DNA from: Deltaproteobacteria bacterium
GTDB lineage: Bacteria; Desulfobacterota; Dissulfuribacteria; Dissulfuribacterales; QOAL01
DNA: 64,000 nt
Direction of reading: 5' to 3'
Assembly: GCA_026986785.1 (NCBI GenBank)
Contig: JALSNW010000031.1
Location: forward strand, 1 to 64,000
Below the pieces are notes generated by a model, which was given only the letters and a program-made list of their open reading frames with translations, made no database searches and had not been told where the DNA came from. Of this stretch, positions 9,737 to 18,410 are shown one piece after another. Position numbers and translations under genes: made by a program. Within the stretch, counting starts at the first letter, position 1; every line of letters starts with the position of its first letter.

Positions 9737-10428
9737 GCTTCTTGTCCTTGTTTCAGGAGTGCTATGATTTGTTTCATGGTGTCCAGGGGAACCTGGCCAG
9801 GTGCTGTCTGAGATGACTGGTCAATGGAGGCGAAGGTGAGAAATCCCCCTAAAGACAGAGAAAATATACGGCTGAATCTGCCCTGTTCTCCCATGCAAAA
9901 GGCAATGACTGGGACAGATGCCTGTCTGGACCTGGTGAAGACAGGCATAAGCTTTATAAAATCATGGGGATCTGATGCCATGGTAACGATTTTTATTACG
10001 TCTGCTCCTGTCTCGGCCATATTGTCAAAAAGTCGTTTTATATCTTCGCTACCTGGAGTGGCCTGAAAGTCATGGAAGGAAACAATGACCTTTGTTTCAT
10101 GGATATGGGCCTTTTCCATGACTTGTCTCCTGATGTCCCGGCTGGTTCTGAATTCAATATCAATAAAATCCGCACCTGCTTCCACTGCATTTTCAAGGAG
10201 CATTGTCCTTTCTCGTTCATCGCCTCGAAATCCACCGCCCTCGTCCATCTTTCTGTTGGTAAAGATCAGAGGGACGGGGCTCAGGGACAATATCTGTTCA
10301 AAGTCTATTCCTTCAGGGTTGGACAAAAGGTCCAGGCGGATTTCAAGGATATCCGCCGAGGTGGCAAAGGATGTGACAAGTCCAAGGAGACCATCTACTG
10401 TTTTGTGTGAAAGGGAGAGACAGATCAT
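9733..10428 (-). CDS. aroD: Type I 3-dehydroquinate dehydratase
   Basis: A 231-residue class I dehydroquinase, third step of the shikimate pathway. Visible features are the EIRLDLL strand, FTNRKMDEGG near residue 60, the catalytic histidine in VSFHDF near 117 and the Schiff-base lysine in ADVIKIVTMA near 143. I start it at ATG 10428 because an in-frame upstream TTG would lie inside the terminator hairpin of the preceding gene; no clear ribosome-binding site is visible. It overlaps surE by four bases. Other shikimate genes are not in the window. Confidence 0.92.
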   Translation of the reverse strand: MICLSLSHKTVDGLLGLVTSFATSADILEIRLDLLSNPEGIDFEQILSLSPVPLIFTNRKMDEGGGFRGDERERTMLLENAVEAGADFIDIEFRTSRDIRRQVMEKAHIHETKVIVSFHDFQATPGSEDIKRLFDNMAETGADVIKIVTMASDPHDFIKLMPVFTRSRQASVPVIAFCMGEQGRFSRIFSLSLGGFLTFASIDQSSQTAPGQVPLDTMKQIIALLKQGQEA

Positions 10429-10440
10429 GGATATGATAGC

Positions 10441-10479
10441 AAAAGCCGCTTCTTTCGATAAACTGACCAAAGAAGCGGC
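10441..10479 (-). terminator. Intrinsic terminator after the IMP cyclohydrolase gene
   Basis: On the minus strand an 11-base GC-rich stem (10469-10479 with 10445-10455) encloses a 13-base loop and is followed by TTTT. It lies between the IMP cyclohydrolase stop and the aroD start, so aroD-surE probably need their own promoter or read-through. Confidence 0.7.
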
Positions 10480-10497
10480 CTTCTCTAACGGATTGTC

Positions 10498-11118
10498 TTA
10501 TTCCTTGAAATAGGGGTCTGAACCTGGGTCAATACCATCAAGATATCTTGTGATGGCAGCATCATAACTACTCGTGGTTGCAAAGACCTTTCTTGCCAGC
10601 TCAAAGCGGGTTTTCAGGGTAGTGGTTCCCTGATTCGCCTTCATCTCTTCGATGATCTTTCCATAATCCGATGGATCCACAACCACTGTTACGTACCGGA
10701 AGTTCTTGGCAGAGGACCTAAGCATGGTTGGCCCTCCGATGTCTATGTTTTCAATGGCCTCTGCCAAGGTGACCCCTTCTTTTGCCACGGTCTTTTCGAA
10801 GGCATAGAGATTTACTACCACCATGTCTATGGGGGCGATACCATGTTCCTTCATCTGGGCTACATGTTCTGGATTATCCCTTAGGGCCAGTATGCCTCCA
10901 TGAACCATTGGATGAAGAGTCTTGACGCGCCCATTCATCATTTCAGGAAAACCTGTCAGGTCTGACACATCCTTCACGTCTACACCAGCATCCCTGATAA
11001 CCTTGGCCGTACCGCCAGTGGAGACGATTTCCACTCCCAATTCCCTAAGTTCTTTGGCAAATTCCACTATTCCTGTCTTGTCTGTTACACTTAAAATGGC
11101 ACGTTCTATTTTTTTCAT
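10498..11118 (-). CDS. purH: Stand-alone IMP cyclohydrolase (N-terminal half of PurH)
   Basis: A 206-residue protein equal to the MGS-fold IMP cyclohydrolase domain of PurH, closing the ring in the last step of purine synthesis. Motifs include [11 protein letters not shown] at the start, STGGTA near 35, [15 protein letters not shown] near 65 and [16 protein letters not shown] near 125. The AICAR transformylase domain of the usual ~520-residue fusion is absent, and the ORF ends cleanly before a terminator. The start ATG 11118 has AGGAGG upstream. Single-domain versions are known in some anaerobes, so this is probably natural rather than broken; the formyl-transfer step must be encoded elsewhere. 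Confidence 0.88.
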   Translation of the reverse strand: MKKIERAILSVTDKTGIVEFAKELRELGVEIVSTGGTAKVIRDAGVDVKDVSDLTGFPEMMNGRVKTLHPMVHGGILALRDNPEHVAQMKEHGIAPIDMVVVNLYAFEKTVAKEGVTLAEAIENIDIGGPTMLRSSAKNFRYVTVVVDPSDYGKIIEEMKANQGTTTLKTRFELARKVFATTSSYDAAITRYLDGIDPGSDPYFKE

Positions 11119-11579
11119 GTATATCCTCCTGGGATCTGATCTTGGACCATCCAGTATGTTGTAACAGATTCTCCCTTGTGTCAACCAAATCTGGCAGGGG
11201 TTTTTCCCCATTCTCGAACTGACCTTGGGATGCCTCTTTTTGATGGATGATTATTTGAAGAGGTGAGATTACTTGGGCCACCTCTAAAAATTGTCCCCTT
11301 GCCCAACAAATATGTTGCATACAAACAATAACCTCGAAATACCGATAACATGTCTCTGGTTATTTTTTCATGAGTCTTGTTCTTGGATAAGATTTCTAAT
11401 GCTTAGAGGGGGTCTGTATTGAGAAAGAATGCACAATATGTGGGGCTTTGATTTTTTTCATACGCTATAATTGGCCAATTGGATGAAAAATCAGACAAAT
11501 TTTTCCCCTTGAGGCGCAAGATCTGACTCAAAATAGGTTTTTGCAGCAAGGCCCCTTTGATATTAAATTGCCGATGGCA
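11119..11579. other. Intergenic region between purH and the sensor-regulator gene
   Basis: I see no gene or tRNA here. On the minus strand TTGACA (11179-11184) and TACAAC (11158-11163) are 15 bases apart and form a suboptimal promoter candidate for purH. A short GGGG-TTTTT-CCCC hairpin lies at 11197-11209. The part near 11400-11579 is AT-rich and featureless. Confidence 0.35.
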
Positions 11580-12578
11580 TTAGGAACTGGCAGCTTTTTT
11601 CAGATCGACGATTCCAGATGTGCCTGGATATTTTTTTCGGGCATATTTTGTTATATCAGATAGCCTGTGTACCAGATCCCCCAGGGATTCCACCTGTTTT
11701 TCTAATCTTTCCAGTACGTTGATAGAGTTTTCAGTGCCAGGATCCAGGGTTTTCAAAAGCTCACTGCTCAACAGTATGGCCTGCATTGGCTGGCTGAATT
11801 CATGAGCTACAGCACCGGCCATCTCCAGGACCCCTGCCAGCCTCTCCCTTTCTATGATTGCTGTCTGGGCCTCTTTCAGTTTGCTTATCTCCAATACGAG
11901 GATGGCTATCTGATGTTCCGGGTTGGTTTTGTCAAACCTCTTTGTCGCCGATATGAGGAACCATCTCTTGGTTTCCGGTTCAAAGTATTCAAAGGTATGG
12001 CTGGTTTCATCAATGGCTACTTTTTCGAGAACTTCATGATTGAATGGGAGCATCAGACCGATGACATCGCTGTCAGTGCCCAAGAGGGAGGAGGCTGCAT
12101 TGTTTGCCCATACTATCTTCCCATCGGTATCGCAGATGAGAAGACCAGCACCTATCTGGGAGATGACCTTGCCCCAAAGTTCCCTTTCAAGGCTGATGCG
12201 TTCTTCGAGTTCCCTGATCTCCACTGCCTTTCTGATAATTTCTTCCAGTTCTTCTGGATTGACAGGCTTTTCAAGATAAGAAAACGCCCCTCTTTTCATG
12301 GATATTACTGCATCGTCCACCTTGCCAAAGGCAGTCATTATAATGACTGGCAGAAATGGGTCTATCTGCTTGAGCTTGGCGAGAAGTTCAATCCCTTCCA
12401 CTCCTTCCATTCTCTGATCTGTGAGCACCAGATTGAATCGTTCCTTTTCAAAAAGCTCCAATGCCTTTATGGGATTGTTGCATGCCGTGACATGGAATCC
12501 CATGATCTCAAGACGCATCTTGAGCACAGTCAGAATATCTTCGTCGTCATCCACAAGGAGAATTTTTTTTAAGGACAT
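11580..12578 (-). CDS. Response regulator-PAS-HisKA protein without an ATPase domain
   Basis: A 332-residue protein with three parts: a receiver domain (residues 4-120, acidic VDDDED near 10-15, phospho-accepting Asp in LVLTDQRM near 54, Lys in LEKPVNP near 104), a PAS domain (about 145-240) and a HisKA dimerisation helix pair (about 245-300) with the histidine in GAVAHEFSQPMQ. The protein stops about 50 residues later, with no N, G1 or G2 box, so it cannot bind ATP as a normal kinase. It may be a phosphotransfer or scaffold protein that works with a separate kinase. The start at ATG 12578 precedes MSLKKILLVDDDE. It is transcribed divergently from the M28 peptidase. Confidence 0.85.
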   Translation of the reverse strand: MSLKKILLVDDDEDILTVLKMRLEIMGFHVTACNNPIKALELFEKERFNLVLTDQRMEGVEGIELLAKLKQIDPFLPVIIMTAFGKVDDAVISMKRGAFSYLEKPVNPEELEEIIRKAVEIRELEERISLERELWGKVISQIGAGLLICDTDGKIVWANNAASSLLGTDSDVIGLMLPFNHEVLEKVAIDETSHTFEYFEPETKRWFLISATKRFDKTNPEHQIAILVLEISKLKEAQTAIIERERLAGVLEMAGAVAHEFSQPMQAILLSSELLKTLDPGTENSINVLERLEKQVESLGDLVHRLSDITKYARKKYPGTSGIVDLKKAASS

Positions 12579-12612
12579 GTTTGACCATCCCAGCAATAAT
12601 CTTTATGTTTTC

Positions 12613-13536
12613 ATGCAAAACCAGAACCAAAATATCATGGAATTGTGCAATCCTAAACATGTAAAAAATTGGGTGGAGCTCCTGGCCGGCCAGATTGGCC
12701 CCAGGCCTTGGAATAATCCGGGAAAATTGAGGCGGGTTGCCTCAATTATCAGGCAATACCTCCTTGATCTTGGTTATGAAGTAGATCTCCAGCAATTTTT
12801 TTACAAAAAAAATGAATACTTTAATGTGATCGCTTGTTCAAGGGGCAGGAAACCCTTGGCAAGGACCCCATCTCCAATAGTGGTGGTTGGTGCCCATTAT
12901 GATACCGTTGCTTCCTCTCCAGGTGCCGATGACAATGCAAGCGCAGTTGCAGGGCTCCTGGAAATTGCAAGAATATTCTCCCAGGATCCGCCAAGTGCAT
13001 TGAGAATGGCCTGGTTTTGTCTGGAAGAACCACCAGCATACAGGAGTAGAAACATGGGCAGCTACCACTACGCCAAGCTCTTGAAGGAGAGTGACCAGAC
13101 CCTGAAGGGGATGATATGTCTGGAGATGATAGGTTATTTTTCTGATAGGCCAGGGAGTCAGAAATTTCCCTTCCCATTCATGGATCGTATATATCCTTCA
13201 ACAGGTAACTTCATTGCCTTGGTGGGCAATACACGTTCTAGAAATTTCACCATGGACGTGAAGAGACATTTTGAAAGGGGTTCTATTCTCCCAGTAGAGA
13301 GCCTCAATGCCCCGTGTATTGTGGTGGGAATAGATTTTTCTGATCACTGGTCTTTTTACAAGATGGGCTACAAGGCCACAATGGTCACCGATACGGCCTT
13401 CTACAGGAATCCAAACTATCACCGGCCAAGCGATCTACCCTCCAGCCTCGATTACAACAGGGCCGCCCTTGTGGTTGACGGCCTTGTTGAAGCCATCTCA
13501 GGGCTCACTGCTCCATTGGAAGCACGAGGGGCCTGA
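12613..13536 (+). CDS. M28 family zinc peptidase
   Basis: A protein of about 300 residues with the aminopeptidase-type di-zinc site of family M28: VVVGAHYDT (first His), PGADDNASAVAG (bridging Asp), CLEEPP (Glu pair), then a late FSDHWSFY supplying His. No signal peptide is visible, so it probably acts in the cytoplasm on peptides or modified amino acids. Possible starts are ATG 12613 and ATG 12637; neither has a good ribosome-binding site. The reading frame stays open upstream through the divergent sensor gene, but that extension is not coding. It ends six bases from the convergent BCAM0308-like gene. Confidence 0.85.
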   Translation: MQNQNQNIMELCNPKHVKNWVELLAGQIGPRPWNNPGKLRRVASIIRQYLLDLGYEVDLQQFFYKKNEYFNVIACSRGRKPLARTPSPIVVVGAHYDTVASSPGADDNASAVAGLLEIARIFSQDPPSALRMAWFCLEEPPAYRSRNMGSYHYAKLLKESDQTLKGMICLEMIGYFSDRPGSQKFPFPFMDRIYPSTGNFIALVGNTRSRNFTMDVKRHFERGSILPVESLNAPCIVVGIDFSDHWSFYKMGYKATMVTDTAFYRNPNYHRPSDLPSSLDYNRAALVVDGLVEAISGLTAPLEARGA

Positions 13537-13542
13537 GATGGG

Positions 13543-14031
13543 TCAGTCCCTGTGCCATGAGATAGCAATGGTCTTTTCCGCATCTCCATATTGGAGTTCG
13601 AAATCTCCATGGTATGAATTATAGATGGCCTCTCCAATCCGTCTGGCCACATGGATGCCTGTCGTGAGTACTATGATCTGCCCTGGTTCCTCCTTTATCT
13701 CCATTATGCGTTCCAAGGGATGATCTGCCTTTTCCGCACGCTCTTCATTTCTTATGAGATTCATTATCTCATGTCCATGGGTCTCCAGAAATTTACCTGA
13801 CAACTGGATAGTTCCTGCTGGCAGATGGTCTTTCACCCTTCTACATGCAGGGCACAATGCCCTGTTTGCCTTTTCAGGAGGATTTTCCATCCACTTCCAC
13901 CTGCCTTCTATGAAAACAGCTCCACATTCAGGACAAATGGTGGGTTCTGGGAATTTCTCTCTTGGTTCGTATGGATCGTGACGTTTTTCCTGTACAAGCC
14001 TGTCCCTACGTCCATATTTGCCTTTGTCCAT
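13543..14031 (-). CDS. BCAM0308-family zinc-binding protein
   Basis: A 162-residue protein. Two cysteine pairs form a zinc ribbon (CPECG near residue 33 and CPACRR near 59), followed by an alpha/beta part with the conserved GIHVARRIGEAI and a closing WHRD. This layout matches the BCAM0308 family, which is uncharacterised but resembles the N-terminal zinc region of the ribosome-export factor NMD3. A role in RNA or ribosome handling is only an inference from that similarity. It stands alone, convergent with the M28 peptidase. Confidence 0.75.
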   Translation of the reverse strand: MDKGKYGRRDRLVQEKRHDPYEPREKFPEPTICPECGAVFIEGRWKWMENPPEKANRALCPACRRVKDHLPAGTIQLSGKFLETHGHEIMNLIRNEERAEKADHPLERIMEIKEEPGQIIVLTTGIHVARRIGEAIYNSYHGDFELQYGDAEKTIAISWHRD

Positions 14032-14122
14032 CTGATTCCCTCCTGTTGTCCATGTCCAATAAGGTGTTTTGATAAAAAATATGTATGGGAAATCATTGAC
14101 ACAAGGGCTGGAAATTGTTTTT

Positions 14123-14689
14123 CTACTTGGCTTTCTGATATGTGCCCATCAATACAGCCTCTCCAATGACATGTCCGGACATGGCCTGTAGCACATCATC
14201 TTTGGTGGCTTGTCCCAGATCTCCAAGTCTTGTATCAAGTGCGTATAGCTTGAAAAAGTAGCGATGACGTCCTATGGGTGGACAAGGGCCTCCGTAACCA
14301 GGCCGCTGCCAGTCGTTTATGCCTTGTTTCGTTGTATCGGGCAGATCGTTTGCTTTAATCCCCTCTTTCAGGCCATGGGCGTCAGGGGGGATATCGTATA
14401 GGACCCAGTGGACCCATGTCATCTTGGGGTGTTTGGGATCCGGGGCATCGGGATCATCTACGATCAGGACCAGGCTCTTGGTCCCAGATGGGACCTGCGA
14501 CCATGCAAGTGGTGGAGATATGTCATCTCCCTCGCAGGTGTACTTGGCTGGTATGGCTCCTCCGTTTTCAAATGCAGTAGAGGTTAGTTCAAAGGACATG
14601 GCTGCCTCCATCAAAGAAGGTAAGAGTAATAAGGGAAAGAGGAAAAGAAAAGAAGGCCAGATAATTTTATTAGCAAAGTGATAATACAT
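14123..14689 (-). CDS. YbhB/YbcL-type Raf kinase inhibitor-like (PEBP) protein, exported
   Basis: A 188-residue phosphatidylethanolamine-binding-protein fold. The first ~28 residues are a hydrophobic signal peptide (FLFLFPLLLLPS), then SFELTSTAFENGG. The anion-binding pocket motifs DDPDAPDP, TWVHWVLYDIP and YGGPCPPIGRHRYFF are intact. Bacterial members are periplasmic or cytoplasmic and of uncertain function. A TATAAT hexamer lies only about nine bases before the ATG on the minus strand and no ribosome-binding site is visible, so the message may be nearly leaderless. Confidence 0.88.
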   Translation of the reverse strand: MYYHFANKIIWPSFLFLFPLLLLPSLMEAAMSFELTSTAFENGGAIPAKYTCEGDDISPPLAWSQVPSGTKSLVLIVDDPDAPDPKHPKMTWVHWVLYDIPPDAHGLKEGIKANDLPDTTKQGINDWQRPGYGGPCPPIGRHRYFFKLYALDTRLGDLGQATKDDVLQAMSGHVIGEAVLMGTYQKAK

Positions 14690-14840
14690 GGAAATATTAT
14701 ATCAAAAATCGCTACGAATGGTAGAAAAAACATAGAAGATCTTTTGGCCTCTTTAGCCCATCGGCTTGACTGTTCCTTTTAAGAACTTAGTTTTTAACCC
14801 GGTTGAAAGGAATTTTATTTAAATTTCATTGGAGGGAAAA

Positions 14841-15230
14841 ATGGCAAAGACGAGGCGGCCCCTTACACCAGAAGAGATAGAAGGATTCAGGAGGGAGATA
14901 CTGAAAAAAAAGGAGGAGCTGTGGAATGAAATCAAGAAGGATTTGATAGAGAGGGTGGGCGAGCAGTATCAGGAGCTTATCGACACGGTAAAGGATGAGG
15001 AGGAGCTTGCCCAAATCGACCTGCATGAGGAAACAGTGCTTGGTGTGCTTGAGGCCAGGAAAAAAGAGTTAGAGGTCATAAGTCAGGCTCTGTGGAGGAT
15101 AGATCACGGAGAATATGGGAAATGCGTGGAATGTGGATGCTGGATCTGTATCGAACGGCTCAGGGTCAGACCTTGGGCTGCATATTGTATAGAATGCAAA
15201 GAAAAACTGGAAAAGATTGCCCGTGCCTGA
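14841..15230 (+). CDS. dksA: DksA/TraR-type transcription factor
   Basis: A 129-residue protein with a coiled-coil N-terminal two-thirds and a four-cysteine zinc finger at the C terminus (KCVECGCWICIERL, then AAYCIECK). DksA-type proteins enter the secondary channel of RNA polymerase and modulate transcription with ppGpp. The coiled-coil tip region EIDLHEETVLGV-like segment (AQIDLHEE) differs from the DxxDxA of E. coli DksA, so the mechanism may vary. The start is ATG 14841, preceded by GGAGGG; an upstream TTG would swallow that site. Confidence 0.85.
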   Translation: MAKTRRPLTPEEIEGFRREILKKKEELWNEIKKDLIERVGEQYQELIDTVKDEEELAQIDLHEETVLGVLEARKKELEVISQALWRIDHGEYGKCVECGCWICIERLRVRPWAAYCIECKEKLEKIARA

Positions 15231-15284
15231 AAAGATACGGGCTAACCCCTGGTTATCTTGTCATGAGTGATCCCATGCCTCTAT

Positions 15285-16241
15285 CTACATATCCCTCATG
15301 GAATCCCGTAGAAGAGAGGAGACTTGAGGGACCTGAATCTCCTCCATGCAGTGAACGTCTTGGCATCTCCTGTATGCAGGGCCACAAGGACTGCATCTTG
15401 CAGGGCTTTCTATGATATTTGTATCTGGTAGAGGCGGGCTCCAGAGACCTGCTTCAGTGGGGCCAAATAGGATGGTCGATCTTGCACCACACCAGGTTGC
15501 CAGATGGGAGATGCCCGAATCGTTTCCAAGGAAATATCTGGTCTGTCCAAGGGTTTGAGCAACCAGTAGTAGATCCTGTTGCTCCATGTACAGTAGCCTT
15601 CCTCCCTGTTCCTGGGCAAATCGTTTGATCTCATCGGCCATGTCTGCCTCTGCAGGGCCAAGGATGAGGAGGACATTGCCTTCTCCATAGCTATTTATTA
15701 CGGCCCGTATGGTCTGGAAGAATCTATCGAGAGGCCAACATTTTTTCCTGCTTCCGCTACCTGGGTGTACTGCCAGGTGGAAGAGATTCCTTTCCTCAAT
15801 GACGCGGCTGAATGACATGGGATAGAGAAAATCCTCCAATATGGCGTCATCCATGCCAAGCATGTTTTTGACCTGATGGAATTGGAAGAGGGCACAGTTG
15901 GTCCGGCTCGGGCCCTCATCCACGGTGAAGACGACTTGTGACGACCACTTGTCGTTAGGTTTGAGGAAGACGTCAGGCACTAACCCTCTCCTTCTGGTAA
16001 ACCACCAAATGTCATCGAAGTATTGGAGCAGCGGGGGGATTGTACCAATGTATAGCTCGCTGAAGGCACTGGCATTGGACGGTATGACCGATGAGACCTC
16101 ACCGGCGTGTTTCAGAAAAAGTCCCAGGTATGGATTGGCGGCAAGGGTGAATTCTCCCTTGGCCTGGTGCAGCAGTCTAAGTGCTGGCAGAGAGAGCAGG
16201 AGGTCTCCCAATGCCCCTTGGTTCACTACGAGTGTAGGCAT
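15285..16241 (-). CDS. Glycosyltransferase family 9 (ADP-heptose:LPS heptosyltransferase-like)
   Basis: A 318-residue GT-B enzyme. Typical motifs are NQGALGDLLLSLPALRLL at the N terminus, LAVHPGSGSRKKCWPLDRF in the middle, and FLGNDSGISHLA then ILFGPTEAGLW in the nucleotide-sugar domain. Family members add heptose to the lipopolysaccharide inner core on the cytoplasmic side. The C-terminal CSPCG...CQDVHCM cysteines are common in this family. It stands alone, convergent with dksA and divergent from icd, so the exact sugar cannot be stated. Confidence 0.87.
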   Translation of the reverse strand: MPTLVVNQGALGDLLLSLPALRLLHQAKGEFTLAANPYLGLFLKHAGEVSSVIPSNASAFSELYIGTIPPLLQYFDDIWWFTRRRGLVPDVFLKPNDKWSSQVVFTVDEGPSRTNCALFQFHQVKNMLGMDDAILEDFLYPMSFSRVIEERNLFHLAVHPGSGSRKKCWPLDRFFQTIRAVINSYGEGNVLLILGPAEADMADEIKRFAQEQGGRLLYMEQQDLLLVAQTLGQTRYFLGNDSGISHLATWCGARSTILFGPTEAGLWSPPLPDTNIIESPARCSPCGPAYRRCQDVHCMEEIQVPQVSSLLRDSMRDM

Positions 16242-16407
16242 CTCAGTCCTTTCAAGATCAAAATTTTTCTACAAAATCAGAATAAAATGGAATAAGTTAG
16301 CCCAGGTATATAATGCTGTCTGGAACAATTTGGGCAGCTACAATCCTAATTTCTTTTCAGAGATGTAGCTACAAAATTTTGAATATCAGGAGGCGAAAAA
16401 ATTAGAC

Positions 16408-17625
16408 ATGCCAGGTGAAAAAATCACTATAAATCAGGATGGGACAATCAATGTGCCCGATGAGCCTATAATCCCATTTATAGAAGGAGATGGCATTGGC
16501 CCAGATATCTGGAAGGCCACCAAGATGGTGTTGGATGCTGCAGTGGAGAAGACATTCGGTGGTGCAAAGTCCATCAAATGGATGGAGATCTACGCGGGGG
16601 AAAAGGCAAAGGAAAAGACAGGTCAATGGCTTCCTCAAGAGACCCTTGATGCCATTGCGGAATATGTGGTGGCTATAAAAGGTCCCCTTACCACCCCAGT
16701 GGGGGAGGGAATAAGGAGCCTCAATGTGACCTTGAGGCAGGTGCTCGATCTCTATGCATGTGTCAGGCCTGTGAAGTATCTCAAAGGGGTACCAAGCCCG
16801 GTGAAAAGGCCTGAGCTGGTGGATATGATAATCTTCAGGGAAAACACTGAGGATGTCTATGCTGGCATAGAATGGGCCGAAGGCAGTGGAGAGGCGAAAA
16901 AGGTCATTGATTTCCTGAAGAAGGAGATGGGGGCCGATATCAGAGAAGACTCCGGCATTGGCATAAAACCAATCAGCCGCACTGGAACCCACAGACTCGT
17001 GAGAAAGGCTATCCGTCATGCCATTGAAAATGGCAAGGATTCAGTCACGTTGGTACACAAAGGCAATATCATGAAATATACGGAAGGTGCCTTCAGAAAT
17101 TGGGGTTATGAGGTGGCGAAGCTCGAATTCCCCGATGAGACCATCAGTGAACAAGAGCTCTGGGACGAATTCAATGGCCAGATGCCCGAGGGCAAGATTC
17201 TCATCAAGGACAGGATTGCAGATGCAATGTTTCAGCAGATACTTTTGCGTCCTGCAGAATATAGTGTGCTTGCACTTCCCAATCTCAATGGTGATTACAT
17301 GTCAGATGCCCTGGCAGCCCAGGTAGGAGGTCTTGGCATGGCGCCTGGTGCCAATATTGGAGACGGAGTGGCCCTGTTCGAGGCTACTCACGGTACTGCA
17401 CCTAAATATACCGGGCTTGACAAGGTAAACCCCGGCTCCCTCATCCTTTCAGGGGCGATGATGCTGGAATATCTGGGGTGGAAAGAGGCCAAAGACAGGA
17501 TACACGATGCCATTGAGGCAGCAATAGCCAAGAAGAGGGTTACCTATGATCTGGCTCGTCAGATCCCAGATGCAACAAAGATAAAGTGTTCTGAATTTGC
17601 AAAAAGTATCGTGGAGTGTATGTAA
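16408..17625 (+). CDS. icd: Isocitrate dehydrogenase, NADP-type
   Basis: A 405-residue decarboxylating isocitrate dehydrogenase of the E. coli type. Visible are [10 protein letters not shown], the substrate loop [19 protein letters not shown], the [13 protein letters not shown] segment, the ANIGDG metal region and [17 protein letters not shown] near 330. The [10 protein letters not shown] stretch follows NADP-preferring enzymes. The enzyme may serve glutamate synthesis or a partial TCA cycle in an anaerobe. AGGAGG lies about 14 bases before the ATG, a long spacing. The comF gene overlaps its end by ten bases. Confidence 0.96.
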   Translation: MPGEKITINQDGTINVPDEPIIPFIEGDGIGPDIWKATKMVLDAAVEKTFGGAKSIKWMEIYAGEKAKEKTGQWLPQETLDAIAEYVVAIKGPLTTPVGEGIRSLNVTLRQVLDLYACVRPVKYLKGVPSPVKRPELVDMIIFRENTEDVYAGIEWAEGSGEAKKVIDFLKKEMGADIREDSGIGIKPISRTGTHRLVRKAIRHAIENGKDSVTLVHKGNIMKYTEGAFRNWGYEVAKLEFPDETISEQELWDEFNGQMPEGKILIKDRIADAMFQQILLRPAEYSVLALPNLNGDYMSDALAAQVGGLGMAPGANIGDGVALFEATHGTAPKYTGLDKVNPGSLILSGAMMLEYLGWKEAKDRIHDAIEAAIAKKRVTYDLARQIPDATKIKCSEFAKSIVECM

Positions 17626-18395
17626 CAGCGCAAGCCGTTAATCAGGTCCTTAGAGGGACAGGGGCCAGGCTCCAAAGGATATCCGACCTGCTCCTGTCCA
17701 TAGTTTTTCCACCTCGGTGTGCATCATGCAGGTCTTTCATGCCTATCCCTTCAAGGGATCTGTTGTGTTTGGATTGCAAGAAGGGGATTTCCCTCCTACA
17801 GGGGCCCATGTGTACCAGGTGCGGAAGGCCCTTTGTTTCCCCGACAGGGCCTGATCATCTTTGTAAAACCTGCATAGAAAGCCCTCCGCCTTTTCAGGTG
17901 GCCAGATCCATTTTCCTCTTTGACCATACGATAAGAGATCTGCTCCACAGATTGAAATACAGCGGGGATACCTATGCGGCAAAGGCATTAGTCTGGCTGG
18001 CAAGACAGGAGCTAAAGGGACTGGGCCCATATCTTTGGCCTTTCGAGGGACTGATCTTACCTGTGCCGATGTTCAAGGACAGGCTTAGAAAGAGGGGATT
18101 CAACCAGGCCCTGGTATTGGCCTCGGGGATTTTTGACAGAAAAGATGTCAGTCCTTGGTTGCTGGTAAAGACAAGATCGACCCCAAGTCAAACAGGGCTC
18201 AGTTTGCAGGAACGAAGAAGAAACGTAAAGGGTGCATTCACAGCTCATGTTGATGGGATCAAGGGCAAGGATATCTTGATCTTCGATGATGTTTTCACTA
18301 CAGGTGCTACGGTGACAGCGGCGGCAATGGCAGTAAAAAGGGCAGGGGCCAAGAAGGTTTTAGTTCTTACCTTGGCCAGGACGCCAGAGCCATGA
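17616..18395 (+). CDS. comF: ComF family phosphoribosyltransferase-like protein
   Basis: A 259-residue protein with an N-terminal zinc finger (cysteine pairs in CASC, CLDC, CTRCG and CKTC, residues 34-90) and a C-terminal phosphoribosyltransferase fold with the PRPP-binding motif [14 protein letters not shown] near 215-228. ComF is needed for transformation in several bacteria, acting with single-stranded DNA intake, but its substrate is unsettled. Translation likely starts at GTG 17616, ten bases inside icd. No other competence gene is present here. Confidence 0.85.
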   Translation: MYVTAQAVNQVLRGTGARLQRISDLLLSIVFPPRCASCRSFMPIPSRDLLCLDCKKGISLLQGPMCTRCGRPFVSPTGPDHLCKTCIESPPPFQVARSIFLFDHTIRDLLHRLKYSGDTYAAKALVWLARQELKGLGPYLWPFEGLILPVPMFKDRLRKRGFNQALVLASGIFDRKDVSPWLLVKTRSTPSQTGLSLQERRRNVKGAFTAHVDGIKGKDILIFDDVFTTGATVTAAAMAVKRAGAKKVLVLTLARTPEP

Positions 18396-18410
18396 ATTAG
18401 ATGGGGCAGC

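Noticed and set aside
11802-12572. 256-codon open frame on the plus strand
   Set aside because: It is antisense to the response-regulator/PAS gene, whose domain motifs are clear, and its product matches no family.
12421-12612. Upstream extension of the M28 peptidase frame
   Set aside because: It runs antisense through the N terminus of the divergent regulator gene and has no peptidase-like sequence.
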